This document shows, in pieces, positions 9,801 to 17,410 of a stretch of 64,000 bases of DNA. This stretch comes from Paludibacter sp. 47-17 (GTDB taxonomy: Bacteria > Bacteroidota > Bacteroidia > Bacteroidales > Paludibacteraceae): assembly GCA_001898935.1 (NCBI GenBank), contig MKVT01000008.1:124001-188000 (forward strand), read 5' to 3'. Position numbers and translations under genes: made by a program. The notes under the pieces were generated by a model. The model was not told the DNA's origin, made no database searches, and saw only the letters and a program-made list of their open reading frames with translations. Position 1 is the first letter of the stretch; each line of letters starts with the position of its first letter.

Positions 9801-10066
9801 GTATAGTATTGAGTTTCGTACCCGATGTATGAAAACACCAGTGTTTCACCTTTCGGAATATCGATCGAGAATCTGCCCCGGGAGTCGGTACTTGTACCTG
9901 TGGTCGAATTCCGGATCCAAACGGTTACACCTGTAAGTTCAGTTCCCTTGCTGTCGGTCACGATTCCTGATACCGGAATTGTACCTTGATTTTGAGCCGC
10001 TAAACTGAAGCTGATTGCAAATAGCAAAAACAAAACTACTTTCTTTTTAAACCTTAGTTGTTGCAT
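6863..10066 (-). CDS. SusC/RagA-family TonB-linked outer-membrane transporter
   Basis: A 1067-residue TonB-dependent transporter. The signal peptide (VVLFLLFAISFSLAAQ) is followed by a carboxypeptidase-regulatory-like domain at about 30-115 (VSGIVTDSKGTELTGVTVWI). Next comes the plug domain (ALGYSVQNVTG, LRGINSITGNNQPLFVIDGV, VLKGPSAAALYGSRAANGVI) and a long beta-barrel. The protein ends in F (NFKF), as barrel proteins do. It takes up a ligand captured by its SusD partner, using TonB energy. It is the first gene of a SusC-SusD unit and has a -7-like element at 10092-10099. The substrate is unknown because no enzyme genes accompany it. Confidence 0.93.
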   Translation of the reverse strand: MQQLRFKKKVVLFLLFAISFSLAAQNQGTIPVSGIVTDSKGTELTGVTVWIRNSTTGTSTDSRGRFSIDIPKGETLVFSYIGYETQYYTASSGQPVTIRLSESATALNEIVITSLNIPREKKALGYSVQNVTGDAFQTRPTNALSALSGKISGLQIISSGGNLGGSSRITLRGINSITGNNQPLFVIDGVPLDNTDLNTSSTINGSAGKDVGSTIQDINPDDIEDLSVLKGPSAAALYGSRAANGVILITTKKGSKEKGKLSVEVNTGIEFEKIARLPERQKLYGGGYNPTFSTATINGREYKIVDYASDESWGPKLDGTPVLHWYNLDPEYPADYLNPEPWLYPENDVSYFFRTGVANTNSVSLSQSTDKTSFRLSVTNKNVTGTIPNSSLSRNSVNISGATNGKFISFFGSANYLKNNSTGRPWTGASNRNIILEAYQWGAVQVDYKKLAEYKRPDGTPRAWNRTGYTNTVADERTKYIDNPYWSAFESYLEEDRDRLYGHIGIKLNPTGWLSVTGRVNGDIYQYNAQDRIAVYSRSQSQYSEYTQVYNEFNYELLATATKNSGNHSIVANLGTNYLQRSRRISDFVTSGGLIIPGYYSLKNATSVVIGSSTGVYNKALSSVFGSFSYGWKSTLYLDGTLRNDWSSTLPEEHNSYLYPSLTSSVILSELPALKNSSWLSFAKFRLGWAQVGNDTDPYQLYKVYESLSSINGNIAYALPSQLNNLNLKPEITSSVETGLQVQLFKNLIGIDLTYYNNSSRNQIISLPTSDAFGYSSKLINAGEINNRGVEITLTAHPVKTRDFDWNSSVNFSRNLNTIVELSDAVSKLDLSTTLVSLVAEEGKTYGQLQGYDFVYAPDGQKVIGSDGLYMRTQQLRSLGSVLPDFLWSFQNQFRYKNFNAGFLIDSRVGGKFFSQTYKVAMYSGILPETAANGIRETGVTIDGVTGNVAFHPDGTYTVSNTAPNTKQVSAQAWARNHYNGPTTFDIFDASFVKLREITLGYTHKLPEGSAINTIHTSLYARNLFYLYRSSKTIDPELTNSGGNIQGIEGGNLPTPISYGLNINFKF

Positions 10067-10091
10067 AGTTGTAAAAATCTAAAATTGTTTC

Positions 10092-10099
10092 GCAAAGGT
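10092..10099 (-). promoter_or_regulatory. -7 element TACCTTTG upstream of the first susC
   Basis: The minus strand reads TACCTTTGC, matching TAnnTTTG, 26 bp before the susC start at 10066. The -33 region is T-rich but has no clear TTTG, so the promoter may need an activator. Confidence 0.45.
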
Positions 10100-10402
10100 A
10101 TGGTGTGTAAGAAATCGAAAAAATACCCTCTTTGGTGCAAAACAGATACCTCAACTATGGTATATTTTGGCGTTGTGTGAGGGTTTATGCTGATATTGGT
10201 ACGAATTTCCCGGGAACGGACCCCAAAGCCTGCTGCGTTCCTTCCCGTTCTGTCGTAGCCCCGGGTGCTGAGCTTCGATGCGGGTGGGCGGTCAACTTGT
10301 ACGAATGTTGATAGTTGTACACTTTTCGCTTCGTTTTGGAGAAAAATGAATGCACGAAGTCACAAACCGGCAATTTCCGGCGGCAATGCAAGGGGGATTT
10401 AG
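10100..10402. other. Intergenic stretch between divergent genes, no gene seen
   Basis: The whole gap between the divergent first susC and the 185-aa gene is 10067-10484. Apart from the two -7 elements listed, I see no ORF with a plausible start, no tRNA and no perfect long hairpin. The middle (10200-10300) is GC-rich and could hold a structured leader or the remains of a gene, but nothing recognisable. Confidence 0.4.
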
Positions 10403-10410
10403 TATCTTTG
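10403..10410 (+). promoter_or_regulatory. -7 element TATCTTTG for the 185-aa hypothetical gene
   Basis: TATCTTTGC matches TAnnTTTG and would start transcription near 10417, about 68 bp before the ATG at 10485. It lies inside the longer open frame that begins at 10350, which argues that translation starts at 10485. Confidence 0.5.
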
Positions 10411-10484
10411 CTGCGCTGGGGCTGGTCGAAATTCAGTTCTCTATCCGCCGCGGTCATTATCCAATCACTAACCATTTATCCAAC

Positions 10485-11042
10485 ATGTATTTTCCTCAAT
10501 TTTTTACCGATTTTTCCAACAATCTCACTCGTTTGCTGCTGCAAAACGCAACCAACGAAGGTCTGCTGGCCGGGCAACTGCTTACCACCGAAGATTTTGA
10601 TGATAAGTGGAGTCAGATAGCCCCCGAATACATGGCCGATGCCGTACAGGAAATTGCCGGATATCCGGCAGTGGCCATCGCCTGGGCGGCCTATGTGGGC
10701 ATGGGCGTCGCCGTTTTGTGGGATACGGAGTGGGAGAAACATGCGATCACCCCCGACACCTATCAGCTTTTTAAAACTCCGCGCGGATTCGACGAAATGG
10801 ACGAATACATCATGGAAGAACTGCTGGGAATACCGGCGGAGTCGGCAGGCTTCGTTCAAGTTGAAAAATTTCTGAGGGCCTCGGCCGAAGTAGCCCTTAC
10901 CCTCATTCGTAAGGAAAATATTCCGCCGCAAAGCATCGAGGCCTACCAGCTTTTTTCCGATTGTGTGACCATCTTTTATCGCCTGGGCGCATCGCTCTGT
11001 CTGCATGGCCGGGGATATGCCTACCATCCGGCGGGAAATTAA
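10485..11042 (+). CDS. Hypothetical protein, 185 aa
   Basis: I do not recognise the family. The frame is open from 10350, but the ATG at 10485 (MYFPQFFTDFSNN) is preferred because a promoter-like TATCTTTG lies at 10403-10410. The protein looks soluble and mostly helical. It is acidic and rich in W, Y and F (IAWAAYVGMGVAVLWDTEWE), with no signal peptide and no clear membrane segment. It precedes the hydroxyproline genes on the same strand, with a gap of 116 bp, so it might share a transcript with them, but nothing shows a functional link. Coding is supported by codon use like its neighbours. Confidence 0.6.
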   Translation: MYFPQFFTDFSNNLTRLLLQNATNEGLLAGQLLTTEDFDDKWSQIAPEYMADAVQEIAGYPAVAIAWAAYVGMGVAVLWDTEWEKHAITPDTYQLFKTPRGFDEMDEYIMEELLGIPAESAGFVQVEKFLRASAEVALTLIRKENIPPQSIEAYQLFSDCVTIFYRLGASLCLHGRGYAYHPAGN

Positions 11043-11158
11043 GCCACAAGGATGCAACGGGCATATTGCATCCTTACGATAGTTTTGAACTCAAACAGGG
11101 CCGGTGGTCTCTCTTGCGGAGTTGTAACGCGGGGTATCGGCCGGTAAGCAAAAATAGT

Positions 11159-12019
11159 ATGATGGGAATCGTATTCGATATCAAGCGTTTCGCAGTTCAC
11201 GACGGACCGGGCATCCGTACTACTGTATTTCTGAAGGGTTGTCCGCTGCGGTGCAGGTGGTGTCATAATCCGGAAAGCATGGAAGCTTCGCCCTGCCGGT
11301 TGCCCAAAACCTACCAGGTGGGAACTTCTACCTTTACCGAGATGGAAGCGGTAGGGAGCGAGATGTCGGTAGAAGAACTGATGCGTGAACTTCGAAAAGA
11401 AAAAGTGTTTATGGAGGAATCGGGTGGGGGAGTCACTTTTTCGGGTGGAGAGCCGCTTTTTCAGCCATCTTTTCTGAAAGAGATGCTTGTGGCCTGTAAG
11501 GCCGAACGTATACACACGGTAGTCGATACTTCGGGTTATGCGTCGTCCACAGCACTTGATTCGGTAATTCCCTTCACCGATTTGTTTCTTTTTGACCTGA
11601 AAATCATCGATTCTGAGTTGCATTTGCACTGGACGGGTGTCGGGAATTCAATTATTCTTGCTAATTTTGACCGGTTGATTTCGGCAGGGGCGCGGGTTCG
11701 TGTGCGAATTCCCCTGATTCCGGGGCTTACGGTTGCTGTTGAAGAAAACGAGCTGGGGGTCGATCGTGTACGGACGGAAACCCCGGAACCCGCACACGCT
11801 GGTTCCGGCCCGCCGTCAGTGTCGGCATCCGGCAATCTGGATGCGATGTTTAATTTTCTGGAGCCCTACCGCGACCGGCTCGACGGTATCGATTTACTCC
11901 CGTTTCACAGTACGGCTGCCCATAAGTATGAGCGGCTAGGCCTGCACAATGAGTTTAAAGGTCACAAATCGCTTTCGTCGGACGTGCTGAAATCGCTTAG
12001 AGAAAAGTATAATCGTTAA
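11159..12019 (+). CDS. Glycyl-radical enzyme activase for HypD
   Basis: A 286-residue radical-SAM protein that installs the glycyl radical on the dehydratase encoded 10 bp downstream. The glycyl-radical activase signature is clear: DGPGIRTTVFLKGCPLRCRWCHNPES, with C28, C32 and C35 holding the [4Fe-4S] cluster and W34 in the usual CxxxCxWC form. GGGVTFSGGEPLFQ is the SAM-binding segment. It lacks the ferredoxin-like insert with extra cysteines found in many activases, as in pyruvate formate-lyase activase. Residues about 203-225 form a Pro/Ser/Gly-rich insertion (TETPEPAHAGSGPPSVSAS) absent from relatives I know. Two ATGs overlap at 11159 and 11162; either may be used. The open frame runs further upstream but without family similarity. 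Confidence 0.9.
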   Translation: MMGIVFDIKRFAVHDGPGIRTTVFLKGCPLRCRWCHNPESMEASPCRLPKTYQVGTSTFTEMEAVGSEMSVEELMRELRKEKVFMEESGGGVTFSGGEPLFQPSFLKEMLVACKAERIHTVVDTSGYASSTALDSVIPFTDLFLFDLKIIDSELHLHWTGVGNSIILANFDRLISAGARVRVRIPLIPGLTVAVEENELGVDRVRTETPEPAHAGSGPPSVSASGNLDAMFNFLEPYRDRLDGIDLLPFHSTAAHKYERLGLHNEFKGHKSLSSDVLKSLREKYNR

Positions 12020-12029
12020 TTACTCAATT

Positions 12030-14384
12030 ATGACCCCTCGTATTGAATTTCTCCGCACCCAGACCCTGGATGCCGTCAATCGTATTTCGGCCGAAAGGGC
12101 GCTCCTGATGACCGAATTTTACCGCGACCATCTCGCTTTCGGCGATTCGGTGCCGGTGCAGCGGGCTAAATCGCTCGATTATGTGCTTTCGCATAAATCG
12201 ATTTGTATCAACGATATGGAGCTGATTGTGGGCGAGCGGGGGCCGGCTCCCAAGGCAACACCTACTTATCCCGAAATTACGGTCCATTCGCTGCAGGATC
12301 TGGAGATCCTGAACAGCCGTGAAAAGGTGTGGTTCCGGGTCGACGAAGAGACTAAAACAGCATACGCAGACACCATCATTCCTTTCTGGCAAGGGCGCTC
12401 CAACCGCGACCGGATGATGGAGGCAATGACCGGCGAATGGAAAAAAGCTTATGCGGCGGGTGTGTTCACCGAGTTCATGGAGCAACGCGCTCCGGGGCAT
12501 ACGGTGGCAGGGTATAAAATTTTCCGGTCGGGAATGCTTGATTTGATTCGTGAAGCTGAGGAAAGCATGGCTCGTCTCGATTTTCTAAACGATCCGGAAG
12601 CTTATTCGAAACAAGAAGAATTAAAGGCCATGCAAATTGCGGCGAAGGCGCTTGTAAAGTTTGCAAACCGGCATGCGGAGGCGCTGGACCGACTGGCAGC
12701 GGATGAAAAAAGGTCCGGACGGGCTGCCGAACTCCGCGAAATAGCCCGCATTTGCCGGCGGGTACCCGCCCATGCGCCTTCGACCTTCCACGAAGTGCTT
12801 CAGCATTACTGGTTTGTGCACCTGGGAGTGGTAACCGAACTCAATCCCTGGGATTCGTTCAATCCCGGAAGGCTCGATCAGCACCTGTTCCCGTTTTATA
12901 AGCAGGAAGTGGATGCCGGAACTCTTACCCGCGAGTGGGCCGTCGAGTTGCTCGAATCGTTCTGGGTGAAGTTCAACAATCATCCGTCTCCTCCGAAAAT
13001 TGGCGTGACGGCGCAGGAAAGCAGTACCTATACTGATTTTTGCCTTATCAACCTGGGTGGTGTAAAAGCCGACGGCTCGGATGCCGTGAATGAGTTGTCG
13101 TATGTGCTGCTCGATGTTATTGAAGAAATGCGCCTGCTGCAGCCCAGTTCGATGGTACAGCTCAGCCGGGTGAATCCCGACCGTTTTATCGACCGGGCGG
13201 TGAAAATCACCAAAACAGGTTTCGGGCAACCGTCGATATTTAATACCGATGCTATCGTGCAGGAACTGGTTAATCAGGGAAAAACGCCGGAAGATGCCCG
13301 CAACGGTGGAGCGTCGGGTTGTGTGGAAGCGGGAGCTTTTGGTACTGAAAGTTATATCCTGTGCGGCTATTTCAATCTTCCGAAGATTCTGGAGCTTACC
13401 CTGCACAACGGGTTCGATACGCGTACCGGTGAGCAGCTCGGTCCAACAACGGGTGAGCCGGCCAGTTTCGATGCATTCCTGGAGGCCTTTAAAACCCAGG
13501 TGCAATATTTTGTGCAGTTGAAAATTGCCGGTAACAATACGATCGAAAAAATATTTATGACCCATATGCCCACGCCTTTCCTGTCGCTCGTTATCGAGGA
13601 TTGCATTGCCAACGGAAAGGATTATATCGAGGGAGGTTCGCGTTACAATACCAATTATATTCAGGGAGTGGGTATGGGCACCATGACGGATGCACTTACT
13701 GCGCTACGGAAACATGTGTACGAGGACAAGAGCATATCGTTGCGCGAGTTGACCGGAGCTTTGGTGGCCGACTTCAAGGGGTACGATAGCTTGTTGCACA
13801 CCTTACTTCACAAAACGCCCAAGTATGGCAACGACGACGACTATGCCGACGAGCAACTCGTCAAGGTTTTTGATATCTACTACGATGCAGTAAAAGGTCA
13901 TCGTAGCCCGCGGGGGGCCGAATACCGGATCAATCTGCTGCCTACCACCTGCCATGTGTATTTCGGAAGCGTGATGCATGCAAGTGCCGATGGGCGCCGG
14001 TCGGGGATGCCTGTGTCGGAGGGTATTTCGCCGGTTCAGGGCGCCGATGTAAACGGGCCCACCTCGGTGGTGAAATCGGCTGCGAAAATCGATCATCTGC
14101 ACACGGGCGGTACGCTGTTGAATCAAAAATTCAGCCCTTCGTTTTTTGCCGATGATACGGCTATTGCTAAAGTGTCGTCGCTGGTGCGGAGTTATTTCCG
14201 GATGAACGGCCATCATATTCAGTTTAATGTAGTGGATGCGGCAACCTTACGGGAGGCGCAAAAGCACCCCGAACGCTACCGGAATCTGATTGTGAGGGTG
14301 GCGGGATACAGCGATTATTTCAACGATCTGGGCCCGGAGCTGCAAAATGAAATTATCGAACGAACGGAACACGAAATTTTATAA
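12030..14384 (+). CDS. hypD: trans-4-hydroxy-L-proline dehydratase (glycyl radical enzyme)
   Basis: A 784-residue glycyl radical enzyme predicted to dehydrate trans-4-hydroxy-L-proline to 1-pyrroline-5-carboxylate in the cytoplasm. The radical motif RVAGYSDYF has its Gly at G759, and the thiyl Cys is C431 in GGASGCVEAG with the base E433. Against Clostridioides difficile HypD (789 aa; residues recalled from the published structure), all checked positions fit a constant shift of 3: F152=F149, H160=H157, S334=S331, D339=D336, F340=F337, C434=C431, E436=E433, Y450=Y447. T645 and G765 fit a shift of 6 (T639, G759). This separates it from pyruvate formate-lyase (Cys-Cys) and glycerol dehydratase. 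The activase lies upstream and Xaa-Pro aminopeptidase follows after 4 bp. No proC is in the window. Confidence 0.93.
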   Translation: MTPRIEFLRTQTLDAVNRISAERALLMTEFYRDHLAFGDSVPVQRAKSLDYVLSHKSICINDMELIVGERGPAPKATPTYPEITVHSLQDLEILNSREKVWFRVDEETKTAYADTIIPFWQGRSNRDRMMEAMTGEWKKAYAAGVFTEFMEQRAPGHTVAGYKIFRSGMLDLIREAEESMARLDFLNDPEAYSKQEELKAMQIAAKALVKFANRHAEALDRLAADEKRSGRAAELREIARICRRVPAHAPSTFHEVLQHYWFVHLGVVTELNPWDSFNPGRLDQHLFPFYKQEVDAGTLTREWAVELLESFWVKFNNHPSPPKIGVTAQESSTYTDFCLINLGGVKADGSDAVNELSYVLLDVIEEMRLLQPSSMVQLSRVNPDRFIDRAVKITKTGFGQPSIFNTDAIVQELVNQGKTPEDARNGGASGCVEAGAFGTESYILCGYFNLPKILELTLHNGFDTRTGEQLGPTTGEPASFDAFLEAFKTQVQYFVQLKIAGNNTIEKIFMTHMPTPFLSLVIEDCIANGKDYIEGGSRYNTNYIQGVGMGTMTDALTALRKHVYEDKSISLRELTGALVADFKGYDSLLHTLLHKTPKYGNDDDYADEQLVKVFDIYYDAVKGHRSPRGAEYRINLLPTTCHVYFGSVMHASADGRRSGMPVSEGISPVQGADVNGPTSVVKSAAKIDHLHTGGTLLNQKFSPSFFADDTAIAKVSSLVRSYFRMNGHHIQFNVVDAATLREAQKHPERYRNLIVRVAGYSDYFNDLGPELQNEIIERTEHEIL

Positions 14385-14388
14385 GCCT

Positions 14389-15789
14389 ATGTTTTCAACT
14401 TCAACGTATATACAACGCCGCCGCGAACTGGCCGCGAAAGTAGGTTCGGGAATCGTCCTGCTCCTGGGAAACGACGAAAGTCCGATGAATTATGCCGACA
14501 ATGCCTATCATTTCCGGCAGGATAGTACGTTTTTGTACTATTTCGGGATCGATTTTCCGGGACTGGCGGCCCTGATTAATATCGATTCGGGGCAGGAAAT
14601 TCTTTTTGGCGACGATTATACCATCGACGATATTGTTTGGATGGGGCCGCAGCCTACGATGGTTGAGCGCGCTTCGGAAGCGGGCATTTCGAAGGTATTG
14701 CCGTCGGCGGCCCTGTCCGGCCTATTGACCCAGGCCATGCAACGGTCGGTTCCCATTCATTTTTTGCCTCCCTACCGTCCCGAGCACCTTCTTAAGTTGC
14801 AGGCTTTGTTGCGTCTGCATACGGACACGATTTTGCCGAAGGTTTCGGTGGAATTGATTCGGGCGGTGGTGAGCCAGCGCGAAATCAAGTCCGGTGAAGA
14901 ACTGGCCGAAATCGACCGGGCCGTGGACCTGACCGTAGATATGCACGTGGCGGCCATGCGAATGGCTCGTCCCGGGATGACCGAGGCGCAGGTGGCCGCC
15001 CGGGTGTATGAAATTGCCCGGGCAGCCAATAGTGAAGTTTCGTTTCCGATTATTGCTACCATCAACGGTCAAACGCTTCATAATCATTACCATGGCAATG
15101 TGCTGAAAAGCGGCGATCTGTTTTTGCTGGACGCCGGCGCCGAGTTGCCCAGTCGTTATGCCGGCGACTTGTCGAGCACTTTTCCGGTCGATCCGGTTTT
15201 TACACCGCAGCAAAAACTGATCTACGAGATGAGTCTGGAAGCTCACCAGGCTGCCATCGATGCGCTGGCTCCCGGGGTTGCTTTTCGCGAAGTTCACCTG
15301 GCCGCCTGCCGTTCGATCACCGATAATATGAAGTCGCTGGGAATGCTCAAAGGCGTTACTGAAGAAATAATTGCAGCGGGTGCACACGCCTTGTTTTTAC
15401 CTTGCGGAACAGGACATATGATGGGACTCGATGTGCACGACATGGAAAACCTGGGCGAAGTGTGGGTGGGTTACGACGGCGCGCCGAAAAGCACTCAGTT
15501 CGGACTCAAATCGCTTCGGTTTGCCAAATCGCTTCGTCCCGGTCATGTGTTTACTATCGAACCCGGTATCTATTTCATTCCCGAGCTCATCGATAAATGG
15601 CGTGCCGAAAAGCAGCATCAGGAGTTTATCAATTGGGACGAAGTAAATAAATTCAGGGCATTCGGAGGCATTCGTAACGAAGAAGATTATTGCATGACGG
15701 CCGAGGGACCGCGAAGACTTGGAACTAAAGTGAAGCCTAAAACGGTGGCCGAAATAGAGTCGGAAAAAAACTTAAATATGGAGTGTTGA
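14389..15789 (+). CDS. Xaa-Pro aminopeptidase (M24B)
   Basis: A 466-residue aminopeptidase P of the pita-bread fold, which removes the N-terminal residue from peptides with proline, or hydroxyproline, in second place. An N-terminal creatinase-like domain (1-170) precedes the catalytic domain. The two-metal site is complete: D248 (LLDAGAE), D260 (AGDLSST), H343 (CGTGHMMG), E391 (TIEPGIY) and E431/E432 (GGIRNEEDYC). No signal peptide, so cytoplasmic. The start at 14389 leaves 4 bp after hypD; an upstream ATG at 14347 would overlap hypD by 38 bp and adds no family similarity. Tight coupling to hypD suggests it frees or exposes hydroxyproline from collagen-type peptides for the dehydratase (inference). 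Confidence 0.92.
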   Translation: MFSTSTYIQRRRELAAKVGSGIVLLLGNDESPMNYADNAYHFRQDSTFLYYFGIDFPGLAALINIDSGQEILFGDDYTIDDIVWMGPQPTMVERASEAGISKVLPSAALSGLLTQAMQRSVPIHFLPPYRPEHLLKLQALLRLHTDTILPKVSVELIRAVVSQREIKSGEELAEIDRAVDLTVDMHVAAMRMARPGMTEAQVAARVYEIARAANSEVSFPIIATINGQTLHNHYHGNVLKSGDLFLLDAGAELPSRYAGDLSSTFPVDPVFTPQQKLIYEMSLEAHQAAIDALAPGVAFREVHLAACRSITDNMKSLGMLKGVTEEIIAAGAHALFLPCGTGHMMGLDVHDMENLGEVWVGYDGAPKSTQFGLKSLRFAKSLRPGHVFTIEPGIYFIPELIDKWRAEKQHQEFINWDEVNKFRAFGGIRNEEDYCMTAEGPRRLGTKVKPKTVAEIESEKNLNMEC

Positions 15790-15824
15790 AAGCTTCGGAG
15801 TGTGTGGTAAACGGATAAATTTCG

Positions 15825-15832
15825 TATATTTA
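15825..15832 (+). promoter_or_regulatory. Possible -7 element (TATATTTA) before the KamA-like gene
   Basis: TATATTTA departs from TAnnTTTG only in the last base and lies 64 bp before the ATG at 15896, in the 106-bp gap after the aminopeptidase. It suggests separate expression of the aminomutase. Weak evidence. Confidence 0.3.
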
Positions 15833-15895
15833 CGCATCTGTTTGGTTGGCCCGTTCCGGTGGAATGTGCTTTAATATGCTAAAAAACACGTATTT

Positions 15896-17410
15896 ATGAA
15901 CGAAATTTATTACACTCCAAGACATTATTCAGCGATTGAACTTTGGAGAGATGTAACGGACGAAGAATGGCAGGATCCGCAGTGGCAATTACAAAATTCG
16001 GTTCGTACCATCGGTCAGCTGACAAAGATCATCAAGCTGAATGCACATCAGATTGCCGAAATCGAACGTACGATCAGTACCCTGAAATCGGAAGGCAAAG
16101 AGCCTTTCCGTATGACTCCTTATTATGCATCGCTGATGCAGGAAGACCCTTTTCATCCGGTCATGCTTCCGGGTGAAAAAGAAGAGCAACGTCTCGATCC
16201 GATTTTTTGGCAATCGGTTCCGACTCCGGCTCATCTGCTGTTTCCCGATACGGGACTCGAAGGTGCCATGTCGGAGGGATCGCGCAGTTATGGGGCTGCT
16301 TACCAGCGTTATCCCAACCGGGTGGCCTTGTTTGTGGCCGAAAATACCAGTTGTGCTTCGTATTGCCAGCATTGCCAGCGTACAAAATCGCTCGATGGTT
16401 CGGTGGATGTCAACAGTGGCCAGATCGACCGTGGCCTGTTTTACATTGGCTGGAATAAGAATATCAATGAAGTATTGGTAACAGGAGGCGATGCACTGAT
16501 GATCGGTAAGCACCGCCTCCGGTATATTCTGGAGGAACTCAGCAGGATTCCCCACGTAAGGGTAATTCGCATTGCCACCCGTGTTCCGGTAGTGATGCCG
16601 ATGGGAGTCACCGATGAAGTGCTTGAACTTATCAGAACGTCGGCCTGCAAGTATAGCGGAGAATTACCCAAATATGTTTATTTTATGACGCATGTAAATC
16701 ATTACCAGGAGATTACGGTCGAAATGCATGCGGCGGTGAAGCGAATTAATGCGCATGGCTTTACCATTCGCAACCAGACGGTTTTTCTTAATCATGTGAA
16801 CGATTATTACAAAACACTGGCCGAGACTTTCCGGCGGATGTTTTGGATCGGCATCCATCCTTACTACCTGCTTCAATGCCATAAGGAAAAGGGCATTGTG
16901 CATTTTATCGCTCCTATTCAAATCGGTAAAATCTATATGAAGCACCTTCAGGGCTGGATGTCGGGCATCACGATGCCGCGCTATGCCGTGAATGTAGAAG
17001 GCGGCGGCGGAAAAATTGTATTAATGCCTTCCGGACACGATACCCTGAATACCGGTGTGCGTATTGATGAACGGATTTCGGAGAGTGCTGCCACGGTGCA
17101 TACCTGGGATGGTCGTGAGATCGCGTATTACGAAGCATTGGGACGCACCACTTTTGAGGAATTTGCGGAAGGGGTGAAGATTATGGATGAGTTTATTGGC
17201 CGTAAAGGTGTTTTTCTACCCAAACTAATCGTTGTGGACGACAACGGAGTTCATATTGAAACTACGAACCGGACCAAGTTGCCCCATATTGAGAATATTA
17301 AAAAAGCAGAACTGCTCGACTATGCTTTACACGATGGGAACATGCCGCTGACGAATCCGGCCGCAATCGCCGACGACTTGGAGCGGGCGTTTAACCGGAG
17401 GCAAAGTTAG
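15896..17410 (+). CDS. KamA-family radical-SAM aminomutase, substrate probably not lysine
   Basis: A 504-residue PLP- and SAM-dependent enzyme of the lysine 2,3-aminomutase family. The radical-SAM cluster Cys are C153, C157 and C160 (CASYCQHCQR), and the PLP lysine is K373 in VEGGGGKIVLMP. In clostridial lysine 2,3-aminomutase two Asp (D293 in QCD, D330 seven residues before the PLP Lys) hold the substrate side-chain amine. Here they are H329 (QCHKEKG) and N366, with the same 37-residue spacing. Glutamate 2,3-aminomutase has Lys and Asn there, so the Asn matches it. The substrate is thus probably an acidic or other amino acid. The protein is longer than LAM (about 416 aa), with N- and C-terminal extensions. 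It overlaps the convergent TIGR02757 gene by 20 bp. Confidence 0.85.
   Translation: MNEIYYTPRHYSAIELWRDVTDEEWQDPQWQLQNSVRTIGQLTKIIKLNAHQIAEIERTISTLKSEGKEPFRMTPYYASLMQEDPFHPVMLPGEKEEQRLDPIFWQSVPTPAHLLFPDTGLEGAMSEGSRSYGAAYQRYPNRVALFVAENTSCASYCQHCQRTKSLDGSVDVNSGQIDRGLFYIGWNKNINEVLVTGGDALMIGKHRLRYILEELSRIPHVRVIRIATRVPVVMPMGVTDEVLELIRTSACKYSGELPKYVYFMTHVNHYQEITVEMHAAVKRINAHGFTIRNQTVFLNHVNDYYKTLAETFRRMFWIGIHPYYLLQCHKEKGIVHFIAPIQIGKIYMKHLQGWMSGITMPRYAVNVEGGGGKIVLMPSGHDTLNTGVRIDERISESAATVHTWDGREIAYYEALGRTTFEEFAEGVKIMDEFIGRKGVFLPKLIVVDDNGVHIETTNRTKLPHIENIKKAELLDYALHDGNMPLTNPAAIADDLERAFNRRQS

Noticed and set aside
12621-13565. 314-aa minus-strand open frame inside hypD
   Set aside because: Opposite a fully conserved glycyl radical enzyme; no recognisable motif.
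12030-14384. Pyruvate formate-lyase or glycerol/propanediol dehydratase as the identity of the glycyl radical enzyme
   Set aside because: PFL has two adjacent active-site Cys, here there is one; the HypD-specific residues H157, S331, D336, F337 and Y447 fit hydroxyproline dehydratase.
15896-17410. Plain lysine 2,3-aminomutase (kamA)
   Set aside because: Both lysine-binding Asp are replaced (H329, N366), so the gene symbol was withheld.
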